From Mesaphorura yosii (lineage: Eukaryota; Arthropoda; Collembola; Poduromorpha; Tullbergiidae), in NCBI GenBank assembly GCA_009869945.1, contig WIXG01000080.1, forward strand, positions 1-64,000: a stretch of 64,000 bases of DNA. Direction: 5' to 3'. Positions 15,201-30,200 of this stretch are shown piece after piece. Numbering within the stretch: the stretch's first letter is position 1; the number at the start of each line of letters is the position of its first letter. The notes beneath the pieces are model-generated. The model searched no databases and had not been told where the DNA came from. It worked only from the letters and a program-made list of their open reading frames with translations. The translations under genes and the position numbers were made by a program.

Positions 15201-18200
15201 ATTAATCAATTTACGAGCCGAGCCAAGGCATTGGAATAACAAATAACCATGACCGATTATTGGCTAAATTGAATGAGAATGCAAACACGAAGAAGCATCC
15301 ATTCCTTGCAATTATGCGGAGGTCTTTCACTTTAGTCTTGTCTAGCAGCCGTCAGTCGAATGCTAAACAAATGCCAATCACATCGCCTTTCGCCTTTTAC
15401 CATTTTATTGCATCTACAAAATATGTTTCCAGCGAAGCCAAGTTTGATGTTCAAAGTTCAATGGTTGCTGTCCATGTGAAGGACTCGAATGGTGCAGAGT
15501 TAATATTGAAATGCAGGTTGAACTAACCAGCGATAATAATTTCGAACTGCCAGTCGTGCAAACAATAGGGAAAGGTCAGCAAGTAAATTAAGTAGAAGTA
15601 GAAGATTGGACCTCATTTTTAGATACTTGAAATATGGATCGTAAACAGGCACAGTTTGTGTTGACTAATTGTTGAAAATGAAGTCTGACAGTTTACCGAC
15701 TTGGTATATGTCAGGGAAGTTAATGAGTTTGAGTACCGCACTCGAAAAGCGGTAAAGATGGAGAAATGATGGAATGCTGGCTATATGTTGGTTTTTGGGC
15801 TTGACATGAAAAACTCACGGTCATGTTTCATGTTGACACACTGCGATTTGTACTGTACATCTGGCGTGATCAGGCCCTGATTTGTCGGTTGGTATGCCCG
15901 TATTTTTGCGCCTACATATTTAGTCCGCCGAACAAAGTCGAATTAATTTGGTCGAATATGTCTAATTTCCGCCTTTGCAGCTGCACATCTGTGCCGGTCT
16001 CTTCTTACCTCTCCTAAGCGTAACGTACAACGCATTTTTATTTGCATACCGCAAAAGTTGCCCGTTATTCTTCCAACCAAATTTTTTGACATCAATCAGG
16101 TTCAGGTTTCATGCGACACAAGATTAGTTCTGGTGTGATGCATTAGGGTTGGCATTCGCCGTGATGTAAAAACGAAGTGAGCCGATCTCGCAAGATAAGA
16201 CTTCAAATCTTGTTTTGTTGCGGGTTGTTCATGTCCAACTCGATTTGAATAAATCTCGTTAAGTTTTCGGGCGAGTGGCGAGATGGAATGCGGCGCGGGA
16301 TGGATTCTGACAGCGGCATAAGCGGATTACTGCTTATTTTGGAGTTACGCTCTTAAATAGGATCTCGAGTGCATTTCCCGATGGCTATTATTGGTCTAAT
16401 CCAATTAATAACACTTTGCACTTAATTAAAGACTTTTGTTCACTGCTGATGCGCCAAATATGGCAGTCATTCTGCACCCTGCACAATGCAGGCACCCGAT
16501 CCCCGGACTGGCTCATCCTGTTATGGAATTATCAATCGCAGTCGCGGGCCCGCATCAACAACGATATTAAAATAGCTTCTTAGGTATTAAACTGTCTCAT
16601 TAGTTACAGCTGCATCATTTTCCTGTAAGGCAGCATGCATGATCGACCATTGACCCTGCAAGCCAAGCCACAACAGCCACAAATTTTTACCCTTGATTTG
16701 TTGCATTGGAGGCATTGTTGTGGCTAGCACATTCTTCAACGGTCATCTCTTCTTCAGAATTCCAGGAATATCTCAAGTGTTCATAAGGGCAATACTATCA
16801 CAGTCCAAGCACTACACTGACCATATAAAAATGGAAATTACATCTTGTGTTGGCAAATCTGAAGAATTTTAGTAATCAAAAGCAGCGACCATCCTCCCAA
16901 TCTTGAGAGTTTTCCCACACAACTCGCTATGTCCGAGTCACGACCAAACCAAAACTGACCAGGAAGCTGAGTCTAGTGTTGTTTTTATTTCCAGGTATTA
17001 AGTTGGTGAGGGAGAACAATTTCCCAGCGAAGAAACCGCAGACGCCATCGCCTTTGCCCGCTCCAAGCCCAACACCCTCCGCGAGCCCTTCCGTGCCACC
17101 ACCAGCCTCTGTGGAAAAGGATGAGCCTCCGCCACCAACGCCCAGAAGCCCACTGAAGTCTATCTTGAAACATCCATCCACAAAAGGTAGGACATTTCAT
17201 GTCGAATCAGACCAATCAGATCATTGCGTCTGTGAATTCGCAGAACGTGCAATCAAATCGTTGTTTATCAGATGGGCTCATTTTAAAGAATTGAAATCGT
17301 GCATCGTGAGGACGATTTGAATTGAAGCAAAGGTTGCAATTTGTTTACGTTCTCGAGACGAGAGGAGTGTTACTCAATAATTTGTAGAATTGCTCTCTGG
17401 ACTAAGAAAACTGTAACGCACGACTTGCTGATAACAGTGCGCAGGTGAACAATTTTGAGAATTTCCGTTGTTTTTGCGTAACATTCAACCGAACTAAGAC
17501 AATGCAAGCAGCGCAATGTAATACAGCTCCGAGCTACACCACTACAATTCATGCTACAATTAAATTCCAATATTTATCATCTTGATTATTCACGCGTGCA
17601 GGCACTGACACTCTTTGTCTCTCTTTAAGTGCAGTGTTGTGATGTGATTCGCATGAAACAATTGCAAAATTGCCGCACCGCACCGAAAACCTTCAATGGT
17701 TGTTTGAATAATGTGATCTTCGTGCTAAGACGCCGAGATGGCCTAAAAATATAATAATCCACATTTTACCGTTCTCGGCATTGAAAACTAGAGCAAGAGC
17801 AGCAGCGTCTTACCATTTTTGTGGAGCATGGCGAGGTGAAGTGGTGAATTATTGTTGCACGGTGAGACATGGCCGTGCAATTCTTTGTCGCATTGCCCAG
17901 ATAGAAAAACAATAGAGCACAGATTGCCGTTGCTGCGGTTTGGATGTGCTGTCCCAAAGAACACTGTGGTGCAGAGATTTACAGTTTAATTGAATTAGTG
18001 TGGGTTGGAATTAATTTTCGATAATGCGATTCGTAAAACAAAAGCTGCACCGGTAAGAGACTAAAATTAACGGTACGGATTACAACATCTCGTCGTCACT
18101 CAATCATTCATCTTGAATTAATTGCGGTACGCGATGGGAACCCTTTCGGGAACGGTGTACTGAACTGAATCCCTGTGATCGATGGATGTTGCGATTAACA

Positions 18201-21200
18201 GTGCGCATTTTCAGATCAGAGATTAATATATTGTACAAAATGCATACCAGGAGATTAAACTCTCAGCTCGTGACGAAATATGTTTAGTCTCTTTAGAATT
18301 TGGTCCAGGTTTGAGACGTTGAAAGCCGATTATCAGCAAGGCTCCCATTCCGATAAGACGACCGAGATTGATTGAAATAATAAATCAACATCCACTTGAT
18401 GCGGCTTTGAACTTCACTCGTCCGAGGAGGAAGGAAAAGGCTTCAGATTTCAAAGATTTGAGAATAATTCGGCGGATTCGATAATGAGCCGTGGCACCGT
18501 AATAATAGTAAATGCCCCCATTGGACTACTTTCGCGTTTTGGGGTTAACGACGCTGAATCTCAATTATGACCGGAGTTCTCAGCCTCTCAGATGATCATT
18601 GCAGATGATTTATTCGGTTTATTGCCACAGATTTATGGAGTAAAGATAAGGTTTGCACCAAGACCAATTTGCCTTTGTACAGAATGCATGGCAAATTATT
18701 TAGTTTTTGTCAAAGTCGCAAAACCGGTTGTTGTGAATTGCGAATTGCTGAAATTCGATACGTGCAAGCGCCTGAGATTCTAATCAAAGCAGCGGTCAAA
18801 AACAGCGTAATCATTTTCAGTCAATTTCAGACTGTCTTAAATTAAATGACCTTAAACGTATCCTCAGATCCTTTTCGCAGAGGAGACCTCATAAAGAGCA
18901 TTCACAATTTGTCGTGCCTGCTATTTTGAGGCGTTCATTAATTTACGCATTGACATGCATGCCGTGGTCATTTTCAGCTTCATCACAACACATTACAAGT
19001 CTCAAAGCATTTTCAATTTCTTAACACATCGCATCTTTGCATCTCATAACGACAAGGCTTGAGTCGAGTCGAATTTTATGGGGTTGACTTTTCTTTGGTG
19101 CTTGAAGAATACACGAAGAATGTGAGCATAATGCGATCGTGATTAATGATGAGAGAAATTACGGGCGGACGACAAAGGCGAATGCGAAGGAGAAATACAC
19201 TTCATTATTTATGGAGTCGGACTCCGGTTCAAACACGCAATATAATCCAATGTATGAAAACATGAGGGCAGATGTATTAAGTTCTTTACATCTCGAAGGA
19301 GTAACAATCATATTCAGTTAGCTGCACTGGTAAGACACAGACGCAGGTAGCCAACATTTTACCACTTAAGTCATGATTCAGGAAATACATCTTTGCGCCG
19401 GCTTTTGTTGCTCTGGAAGAAATCACGTTTTTTTGAGGCAGTCAACCGAAGAGGAATGCAATGAGAGGACGGGGACGGGCATACGAATGTTTGATGTTAA
19501 TGCATTCTCACCTGAACCATGAATTTTTGAACTGATATTCACGGCCATTTTGGAATTCAGCAATTTTGGCGGTTGAATTAACTTAAATTAACGCTCTGCT
19601 CATTTTCATCGCATCAGGACATGGGCTAAAGTGGATTTTAAACCCTTGCCCTTCTACTCCAGAGCAGGGCAGAGGTGGAACGTGGAAATCAGCAGGGTGG
19701 AACGGCCTCTTCGGATAAGAAAAGAAAGGCAGGTAGACTACTTTATAGTCACGTACCAAGTAAGTACAGAGTTTAGGTTAAGACCACGAAGTGTGTTTAT
19801 GTTTTAAATTTTGGAACGAGCCATATGCAACACGTACCAGAAAGTGCATTCAGACAGGAAATGAGATGCTTACAAGTTTCAATGGAGTCAAGCTAAAGAA
19901 GTCAGAAGGAGAGGAAGTCGACGGTTTCAGTCGAGTGAGTTTTTCCACCTGCCCGATTCCTTCTGTCTTCTTAATCAACGCCTTTGTAAAGGAGCAGCAA
20001 GCTGCATGCAGTACGTATTACGCAGTACGCACTATAAAATTCGGGCTCTCATTTATAAGAGGAAGTGAAGACTGGCTCTGACTCCTGAATTTAATTAAGT
20101 GAGAACATCAATTCGCATTGTTGCTGGTTTATTATGATAGGAGACTGCTGCTGTTTCGTGATGGAATGCTGGCGCAATTTAAAACACGCAATTTTAAGTT
20201 AATTTTGCAGTGTGAGCGCAACGTTAATGATTAATCATTTTGTGGGATGTCAGTCTATTTGCGTTTTATTAAACGCCTGGTTTGCGTCGCGATTCTCCCA
20301 ATTTGGCTGCATTCTCTCAGCTCGCATGGACCGTGATCTCACCTCGGTGCATTCTTCCGAACTTGGAATCAAGAACTTGATCTGCAATCTTAATTCTGAG
20401 AACCATGTAAGGATTCAAAGCACCCAGAAGAGTATTTATTGGTCGTGACGAGTCTGGCGAGGTAAATGGGAAAGAAAGGCAAACGCGAATGCGAATCTTG
20501 ACACATGAAATATGAATCGTGATGACTGATGAGATGTGAAGACAGTTGCATAATCGAGTACTCCATTTCTGAAGTTCATTTTTAATTAAGGCAGCAAAAT
20601 TATTGCGGAGGGTTCAAACCAGCACACGACGATGCCCGACACACGCATGCAATTTGCTTGCGTGATGTGATGTGATGGATTTCGTAGCACGGTACTGCAC
20701 ATTGCACATGATTAATTGTCGGCGGAATGATAAACAGTGCGTGGGTACAAATTGCCTAAAAGTACAGCACGACGTTCTTTCAGGTACCATTTAATCCAAT
20801 TTTCAATTACTATTATCAGTGATCACAGATTTTGGCGATACAATTCTCGGCGAGCGTGAGCTTTGCTTTTAAGCCGGTGATGCCTTAAATGGTCGCAGCA
20901 AAGAGCAAATGCTCGCTAATCATGTTTACATTCCTAATTGTAATACTTGTCGAGCGCACGAGTTGAATGACACGCGAGACACGACGGAGTGCAAAAGTTT
21001 AGCGCAAGCCCCTTTAATCACATCTCCACATCATTCATCAGTGAATGGCATTCGAAATTTGTCATACGTACAAAGTGGATTGCCTGTCGTCTCAAGTGGT
21101 CGTGATTATTCATCTTATTTAATACCTGCATGCAGAGTGAGTGAGTGAAAAGGAGCAAGAGCAAAGATTGCTCTGCTGTCTATTCATGCATTTTTACTTC

Positions 21201-24200
21201 CTCTTTCCAAAACAGAAGTAACTCAGGCTGCCAGCTCGTGGCAAGTGTTAAGTGAGGGAATCCATTCGGAACCAAGTCATGACTTTTCAGTTTCAAGTGC
21301 AGCCAGTGAACTTGTGATTGAAACGAGGATGACATTTTATTTGTGCTGCTTCAAGGAAACGGAGCAGCAGCCAAACACGGCATGTGTTTTTGTTTGGCCA
21401 ACCATTTCAGGCTTTTTCGATTCATCGTACAATTAAGTCAATTTCGTGGAAAACAGTTACCAAATTGAAGAGTTGCTTGTTGCAAGTTTTCAAAAGTCGA
21501 GAGCTTTGCATGCGCTAAGCTGAAATGATAAGCAAAAATGCGCTGATTCACTTTCTGGATTCTGGATTTCATCCTGGCACAAAGCTGCATCTGGTTACAA
21601 GTCATGGTTCCACGTCCCATGTTTTTGCCTGGCTCTTATTTAACCGCACACTCGAGCCGATGTCGAAGACCTTTCTGTGCCGGCGTAATAAATTATGGTC
21701 ATGTTTGATTGCATTTTTTCAAGTTGTCTCGTAGCCTCGCTCGGTTCGAAGGAAGTGAGGAGTTCGCACTTATACCTGGTAATTGTCATGTAATAACACG
21801 AATCACGAGCGAGAGCATATTAACGACTAACGGACACTGCCGCATTGTTGATTGAAGTTGTCCAATGCAAATATTGTTATAGTCGAGTTGGCCAGGGTCA
21901 GCGTGGCGGTACAGTTACAAAATCCATCATACAATAACGTATCGTGTTGGTCGCAATGTTCGAATCGATCAATCATAAAATCGTGTACTTGGATGCCACG
22001 TACAATGGATGCCAATGCGCTTGTAATTGACTGTGTTATGAAACAATGCCATTCATTGTTGCGTCATGATGCGCTTGCCGGCCAGCCTGCCCGAGACACG
22101 GTACATGACCATGACAAGTTGTCTAGACGAGACTGCAGGTGAGGCGATGCTGACTCTGATCTTATCGAGTTCGAATGTATTAATCTGTCACTGACATTAA
22201 CGCACTCGCAATGGCAATGACCACTCATGAGTAAAGTAGTAAAGGTGCGTGCAAGACGCCGTTCCTTCTTGAGATGACTCTTAACCTCCAATGACATCGC
22301 TCGTACGCCGAGCCGTGCGTCAAATGTCGATCGATAATTAGAAATGCAAAAGTTATTAATAGAATGACAACGTCGAACAATTTCAATCAATGAGCATGAT
22401 TGCTCGCTCGCCTGTTCATTGACCTGCCACAAGAAATTCATTCATAATTCGCACTCATGTATTTCAAACCTGAATCACGCGTTGTCGGTAGTCGGCAGCC
22501 GGTAATCGGGTTGCTTGCAGGTGCCAATAATTACTTATGCTAATTTGAATAAGATTTCGCTCGTCTTAATGTGTTTGAGACCACTGTTCGCGGCACGGAA
22601 TTGCAATAAAGGTGCGGTCGAGCGCTTCCCTTACCATACCTCAACTGCAAGTTTAGCAAGCTTGGACGTAACTGCAAATTAACAACACCGAGATTCATTC
22701 ACAGATTTCACATTTACTAAAGTATAATTATATGGTCAAGACTTTGAGATTGGTGATTGGCAGAGTTCATCCATTCATTCATTCGAACCAAAGGCACAGA
22801 TTTGAAATAAATGTGAAATGGGAACTACCCTCCGCTTGGTTTCCTTTTACTAGCAAACGGTGTTCGCATTTTTGCACGGTGAAATCCTCGTGCCAGCCAA
22901 CTCCAAGTTTTTTCTATCTCAAATATTTGGGACACATGACAGATTCTTTGTCAAGGCCTTCCAGGAGAGGACACGCATTTGCGAATTGTTTTCAAATATT
23001 TGACTTGTTAAGTGGTACGACACTGAGAACCCGGCTCATTTACTCATTTCTCATCGCCCACGAGCATGGTTTAACGCAGAATTAAGAGTAAACTCTGTAC
23101 CCAAACGCAATTAAAACAGTTGACATTGAAAAAGAAATTAATGGAGGAATGCACTACGCCGATAATTCTGCCTACACAGCACACAACGGCAATTAGTCTT
23201 ATCAATGACAATGATATGCCGGCGTCACTTCAAAGCTTCGCCCCTGTACTGTCTGGACGGTGTATCTGAATTGGCAGAACGCAATCTTTTCCGAACATGT
23301 GCCAATACGTGCAGCCACATTAAGGACTCCAATTAAACTCGACTTCAGAGGGTGATAGTGAAACATCAGTGGGACACTGCTGCCTGCCTCCACCTTTGTG
23401 AATTGTGATACATGCATCGTGTAGGCGAATAACAGCATAAACAGCGAATTAAAATTTGCAAGTGGGTTCTGCTGCCATTCCAAATTCCATTGCAGTAGCA
23501 TCATTAATCGTAATAAGTACAAGGTGAGGCAATTCTGTTGAGCGCAGAACGCTGAAGAATAATTGAAATATCATTAAACTGCATTGCACTGCAACATTAA
23601 ATCACAAGTGTTGATATATGGCATACGGCATTGACTGCTACGTGGTAATGGAATGACAACTAATTTGCATGAATGAGGATATTCCGCACTGATTCAGCGT
23701 CAGCGCAACTTACTTAGCTGTACGTGTGTGAGTAAGACATGAGATGCGTATACCGCGTTAGTCATCTTTAGATAAACGTTTTCACACTACAATCTCAAAT
23801 TACGTAGGAGATTGGTTTTAGTTCATTGCTGTAGGTCAGCGAAGTCAATTATTAGTCGACTGTCAGTGTGTGAGTGAGTCCAGGTTGTGTTTTGGTGAAA
23901 CCAGACCCGCACACAATCGCAACAAGAACGTCAAATCTTCGCGAATTTTATTAACTGGACGCATCTGTCAGAACCAGTGTCAGATTTTGAGCTACTAGTA
24001 CGAATGGGAAGCGCAATCTAGACCAGGCCGGAACATTGAACATTTCTCGTTGGTGTCGTGATAAGGCCTCACATTCACATCATTCGACGTATCATCTGCG
24101 CACGAGGACTGATAACAATAATATTTATAACAGTACCCAACTGTGATGCGATAGCAGACAGGAGAGTCATCAGCCAGTGCCATTCAATGCTTCAAGCATT

Positions 24201-27200
24201 CAATTAAAAGGCTGTTTTGAGCTTTGCAATTCTTAAGGTGCAGAAACGAAAGCAAAATGCATTGTTGAGGGTAAGAAGGAAGAATTGTTGCATGAAGTGG
24301 AATAAGGAAGCTCAAAATAGATTTCAAGTGCCTTGTGTCTGGTGCCTGTAAAATGGAAAAGCCACAAACCGTAACGATAACGGCAACGGGTGATGGTGTT
24401 TCGAGTGTTGAATACACAGGTGCAGAAATTGGTACAGTTCCTGTCATTGTTGCAGCAGATCATCCGTATATTGTTACGAAACAACAACCAGCAGCAGACG
24501 AAGAGGCTGAAGTGAGGGAGGCAGGAAATGCCAACGGTAGCTTCATCACGAATACGTGTACACAACCCATAACTGTGCGAGTAGAAAGTGCCAACACCAA
24601 CAATCATGACGAGGACGAGCGAGGTGCCAGTGTGAAACTTTCTGAAATTCTTGAATCGCAAATGCAATTGATTCACGGGGGGAGTGAGGCTCGGCCTTTT
24701 GAACCAGGTTGGTTAATGTTTTAGACAGAACTCAGAAGGCACCGATTTAGCTATCGTGTTCGGCAAATTTTGAGTATTATTATGACCTTCAGCTCCGTGG
24801 AGATGTGCCAGGACCTGCTAGAGTTTAGATTTTTCAGGTTTTGCTTGAACATTAATTAGCATGAGAAAAGGCCAAAAGCCATGCAACACATGACAAACAA
24901 CATTAGATTGACTAGTGAAATCACTGAATGCTGAATATTTATGGCCAAGTGCGCCGAATCAAACCCGAACTCGCTCACACTGTAAATAGAGAGCAGAGGA
25001 ACGTGATTAATTGACGATTTATTGGAATAAATTAACTGAGAACATACGTCAGCAATTATTATTATGTAAATGACCCAAATATTGCATAAGGCGCCGATCA
25101 GGATCTCCTAAAGACAAACTGGAAAGTCAGTCTCAGTTTCGTCGTTGTGCTCACGTTGAGCGCAGGAACGAGACAAGCTTGAAACAAAGGAACCTTATTT
25201 GTGGCCAGGCGGAGGCCGAGGCTAACAATAAATTAGTGTGGATAATAAAATTACTCGTCGGATTTTATTGTCTTGTTTTGCCGTGCATTCGGACCGCTCA
25301 ACTTGTCCGTGTTTGGGCTTTCTTGTGTCATAAAAAGAGCAGAAACTCAGGAACCTGTTTCAAGGGAAGGAACTACTTTAATGCGAATGCTGTTAAATAC
25401 GTTTCGTTTCTTGGAATTTTGAATTTCTTGTGGCTAATCGCAAGATGCTCAAGTCTTCGCAATTAGTTTTGGGGTTTTTGAGACGGCGTAAGCGAAATTG
25501 CACATTTTGCGAAAGTCGCATTCCGGTTTTAACGATCTTCCTCAAGGAATCTTGCGTCTAAACAAAGACGCAAGAAACACAATAAAATTCTCAAAACATG
25601 TTTTTCTATCTTACAGCTTCCGCCGTCGAAGAAAATGTGCTTGCTGAAGTTCCGGATCCAGTTTTGAAAGGAGACTCAAAAGGCAATAGCACCAACGCTA
25701 CTGAGACCAATCCAGAGGCCGTCGAAATGGAGAACTCCGTTCTCAATTCCTTCGACCCACACACTCAAGTACACTTTGAACAACCATCGCTTGCTCCTAG
25801 ACTGCCACCAGATGGTCACGAATTTCCCAACACCTGGTTGGACGAGAGTATTGGAGATACGAATGAGAGCCTCAAGCCTTATCGCAGCAGTGACTTCAGT
25901 GCAAGTAAAACTAACGGCTCTGACCTGAATTGGGCGCGGCCAGACTCACCACCACCGCCTCCACCCAGAACAGAGCCACCGCTCCTTGATGAGGACTCGT
26001 CAGCATATCCGCAGATTCCCTCTCCGCCACCGCCAGTCACTTCGAGAGTGCGAAAGAACAGCGTGGAGGAAAGAAAACGATTATTTGAACTCTCATCGGC
26101 GGCTCAAGTGAATGACAAAATGGAGGCTTCCGCTCCAATTGTGCCTCCGAAAACAACCGAGCCAAGCAGAAGGAGCGTGAAAGACAAGATCGCAATGTTT
26201 TCGAGTGCCGCAGGTGATGGGGCTCCAGCTTCAACTGCAAATAGTTCTATGTCATCTAGTCTCTCATTTCCGTCCGCAAATACTAATGGCTATTCGAAAA
26301 TGAGTAAGAGCACGGATCATTTGCCAGGAATCAGTTCCGGCAACCTTCAACTGTACTGCGAGACTACTGACACACAGAGTAAGTCCGACGCGCGACAAGT
26401 ATCTGCCCACGATCAACACGATTCGCTAAGAAGTGTTAAGCCAATGGGAGAAAGATCACAGAGTCTCCTGAACATTGGCAACTCACAAAATCCAAACGCA
26501 TCTGCTGTCATCGAGGAAAGACGTCGGGGTACAATGAGCAAACTTCGTGGGCTGGTGATTCCAGACAAGAATGGCATCGCCCAAAATTCCATTTCCGTAA
26601 TGGACCTTCCAACTATATACAGCAAGGACGTGTCCCCCGTGAAATCAGTGAACACCCCATCACTGCCTGTCGCAAAACAACAGCCGCCAGTTCCTCCCGT
26701 GCCCGCAGCAAGGAAACATAATTTGTCCCGAACTGAATCACTTGACGGAGTGTCGCCCTCATCGGACGGATACAACAGAAATCATAAGCTTGTTTCGAAG
26801 CCAAGTGTGCCTCCACCCGGTCCACCGTCAAGTGGTTTGTCCGATTGGAAGGTGGCTACTTCGTTGCCGAAATATTCCCCGGCCTTCAAAAGGCGTAGTT
26901 TCACAGCCTATCAAACAGCAATAACATCGCCCACAATGAAGCCCCAACTTTCAACCAATTTTAAGGCCACCACCTCAACCCCAGAGCCAAAAAGTTTGGA
27001 GAGCTGCACATCTCCGCGATCAGACTCCAGCTTTGAGTACGCGTCACCCACTTCTGATAAACCGAAGATCGTTGGTATTACAACTGTAACGTCCGTACAA
27101 CGAAATCATGCCGCTTCTGACAACAATGCGGTTAACAAGCAAGAACAGAAGGTGACGTTTGATCCTAATCAAAGGTCTGGCACGAAGGATTCTCCGAAAC

Positions 27201-30200
27201 GAACCCGCAGCGGTAAAATCGTTGAAGACAGCGACACGGATTCGGCCGTAAGCTCAAGCAGGTCCAGCATTTCACACGAGCTATCTCCACCAAACTCACC
27301 CTTGCCCTCAAAGGAGAATCAGACAACCCAAAGAACTGAAAACTCAACCTCCGGCCAGCAGCGATATACAGGCCAGGAAGTCGTTGATGGGACTTCAACG
27401 ACTGAAGACTCAGCCAACAATTCGGACGAAGGCTGGAGAATTCTGAAACCACAAAGCGTGGAAGCCATCAATCGAAAAAATGTTCTAACGAGTGCGAAAT
27501 TTAGCAACGGAACTTACACTTCCGATTCACTGCCTACGTCTGGAGGAGAGGTGCAAAATGGACGCACAATATACAATAATCACGATCATCACATTCGGCG
27601 CAGTGACGACGAAGAAGCCGGATACGCAGACGGTGAGACAGAAGACACCGAATCGTCGTGTTCCGAGCTGGACACAGGAAAATCAAGAAGGCATTCTGGG
27701 CAAATGGCTCACCATCACACCCAGCACATGAGCCTTGCCAAACGTCCCATTACAGACACGGAGGACGATGACGATGACTACGAAGAGAATTTGCAGACCT
27801 CCAATTTGAACTCAAACACGGTGTCTGAAGAAAAGCACGTTCATCAAACTCCGGCCTATCCCGAGAAGCAGATTGTCACCGCTGTGAAAGCCATAAACGA
27901 AGATCCGTTGCAGGCGATTTATGATATGGAAGTTAAAATGGCGTACGTCAATGAGATCTGCGACTCACTTCCCTCCACGAGGATCCAACAACCAGACCAT
28001 CGTTTCTTCAGCCGTCGTGAGTCCGAAGCAACTGTCATTGAGTATCCGATTGAGAGAAAGTCTTCCACATCTTCGTCAACAGTCACTGTGACCTCCGAAC
28101 AAGACTTAAGAAAAGGAAAATCGATTTCTAGCACGAGTTCCATCGATGACGTTGATAGCAACACAAATGACCAGCCGAACAGCTTTTCAGTGGCAAGAAA
28201 GCACAGCTTGCCCAACACAGGGCCAATCACTTCAACTCCCAACCAAGCGGCATCGTCTTCCAGACGAAATTCGGTGGACGACGCAAATGCGACACCCTCA
28301 CCTGCAACGAAATCTCCGAGTCTGGATAAGAAGTATTCTACCAGCATGACTTCAGTAAATCTGTTGAGCTCTGTGAAGAAGCAGGAATCGCCGATTGACA
28401 CATCGAGGCCGACTCTTGTCACTGCCGTGTCTACAAACAGTTTGGTCGAGAAGAAAATGGAGAAATTTATCGAGGCTGCAGGCACAGCGTCCCCAAACAA
28501 GCCTTCGCCTGTCACAGGAAAGTCGAAATTCACATCGACGAATATCCCAAGAGGCAGAAACGACTTTAAATCCTTGTCGGAGAAATGGCAGCAAATTTCA
28601 TCCAGCTCCAACTCCGCCGCCGTCTCGGTACTCGTGCCTGCTAATAATGTTTCGACTGAAGCCAAGGTCGTAACTCCCGCTCCGTCCATTCAACCGTCCT
28701 ACAACGGCTACTCATTTAAATCTGACCAAGAGGAAAGCACTCCGGCTTCCCGTCTCCGTGTGCGTGGAGGGGTTGGGGAAAGTCGGGAACGTGAACGTGA
28801 AGAAAGGAAGCCGTGGATTGCGCCAAGGCGCCTCGATACAGCGTCGCCGACCGTGCCGACGACAACGTCGAGCAGTACAAAGCGGTCAGTGAGCGTGAAC
28901 GACATTCGAAAAGCGTTTGAGAAAGCAGAAATGGCAGTGAACACTTATGGACGCGATGATAACAGTAGCGACAACCTATTCCCAAACAAGAAAATCCAAT
29001 CGGGGAAAGAAACCGACTCCAGCTCAATTCTTTCACCGCCTTCAGCTCATTTCCGCGTCTCATCTTTCGACAGCACAACGAGCGAGGACAGCAGCGCAAA
29101 CACTCCTGCCGGCATTTATGGATCAGTTAGCAATCTGGTATCGTCTTCGTCTTCCGCGCAGAAGGATCCGTACGGCAGCATAACATCGTTGGCTTCTTCA
29201 ACTAGCCTAATATCACCACAGGTGAGGATTTGCGTTGAGTTCTTGAATACAACCACCTTTGCATTTTGACTTTTCTAATTTCGACCTGTCAATTCTCAAG
29301 GAATTGCAACAACTGATCGACGAGGCGAATCAGTCCTTGGAAGAGGCTGGAACTCCATCCCATGAAGTATCGGTCGTCATACTTCATCGTGAGTTTGCTG
29401 GAGGAAGTCTCGGAATAACTTTGGCTGGCGGAGCTGACTATGAAACCAAAGAAATCACTGTAAATTCCTCACTCCTTAGTAATTTCGCCTATTTCGCTGC
29501 AATCAACTGACATTTGTTGTCTCAACGTAGGTTCACAAAGTCTTGACTGGGAGCATTGCCGATCGTGATGGACGAATTCATCGCGGTGATCGAGTTTTAT
29601 CCATTAACGGAAAGAGCACGAAAGGGTGCACACATCGAGATGCTTTAAATTTATTGAAGGTAACTTAGAGAAAACGCAAGATGAATCAATGTCATCGACT
29701 TGAGATAAACTTAATGCTTCTGACTCAGGCTCCACGAACTGAAGTTGTCCTTGTCGTGTCACGCGGTCGGTCAACAAGCAATGGGTTCCAAACTATTGAG
29801 GAAACAACAGCAACACTCGACCGAGCTGTTGAGCCATTGTTGAATGGCAGCTTGGCCAGCTTGCTCGAAAACGATGAAGACGCCAAATACAATTGGGGAC
29901 CAATGCGAACTGTGATCTTAAACAAGGATGGCGCTGGCTTGGGATTCAGCCTGGAGGGTGGGCAAGGCTCCATCACTGGAGACAAGCCCCTGACTATTAA
30001 GAAAATTTTCGTCGGTACGTTTTCCAATGCTCCCAACAATGTAGCAATCTGATACTGTTCAGCAATCCGGAATCTAAACGTTATGCCTCATTACAGGTGG
30101 TCCGGCGGAGAAATCTGGTGCCTTGAAAGTGGGAGACCTCATTATCTCCATCAATAACGTGAACATGTCGACGAAATCACGAACTGAGGCCTGGAACTTC

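Noticed and set aside
16927..17200. Minus-strand Gly-rich frames opposite the 16995-17186 exon
   Set aside because: They are the reverse complement of the proline/serine-rich coding exon of the PDZ gene.
19139..19321. Plus-strand frame containing [17 protein letters not shown], which looks coding-like
   Set aside because: No donor follows in a phase that joins to the PDZ gene, and no acceptor precedes it.
20560..20640. GGTTCAAACC resembling a tRNA B box
   Set aside because: No A box or cloverleaf can be formed from the upstream sequence.
27919..28689. 256-codon minus-strand open frame inside the large PDZ-gene exon
   Set aside because: It is antisense to a serine-rich coding sequence, which often leaves the opposite strand open. 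It has no motif and no independent signals.
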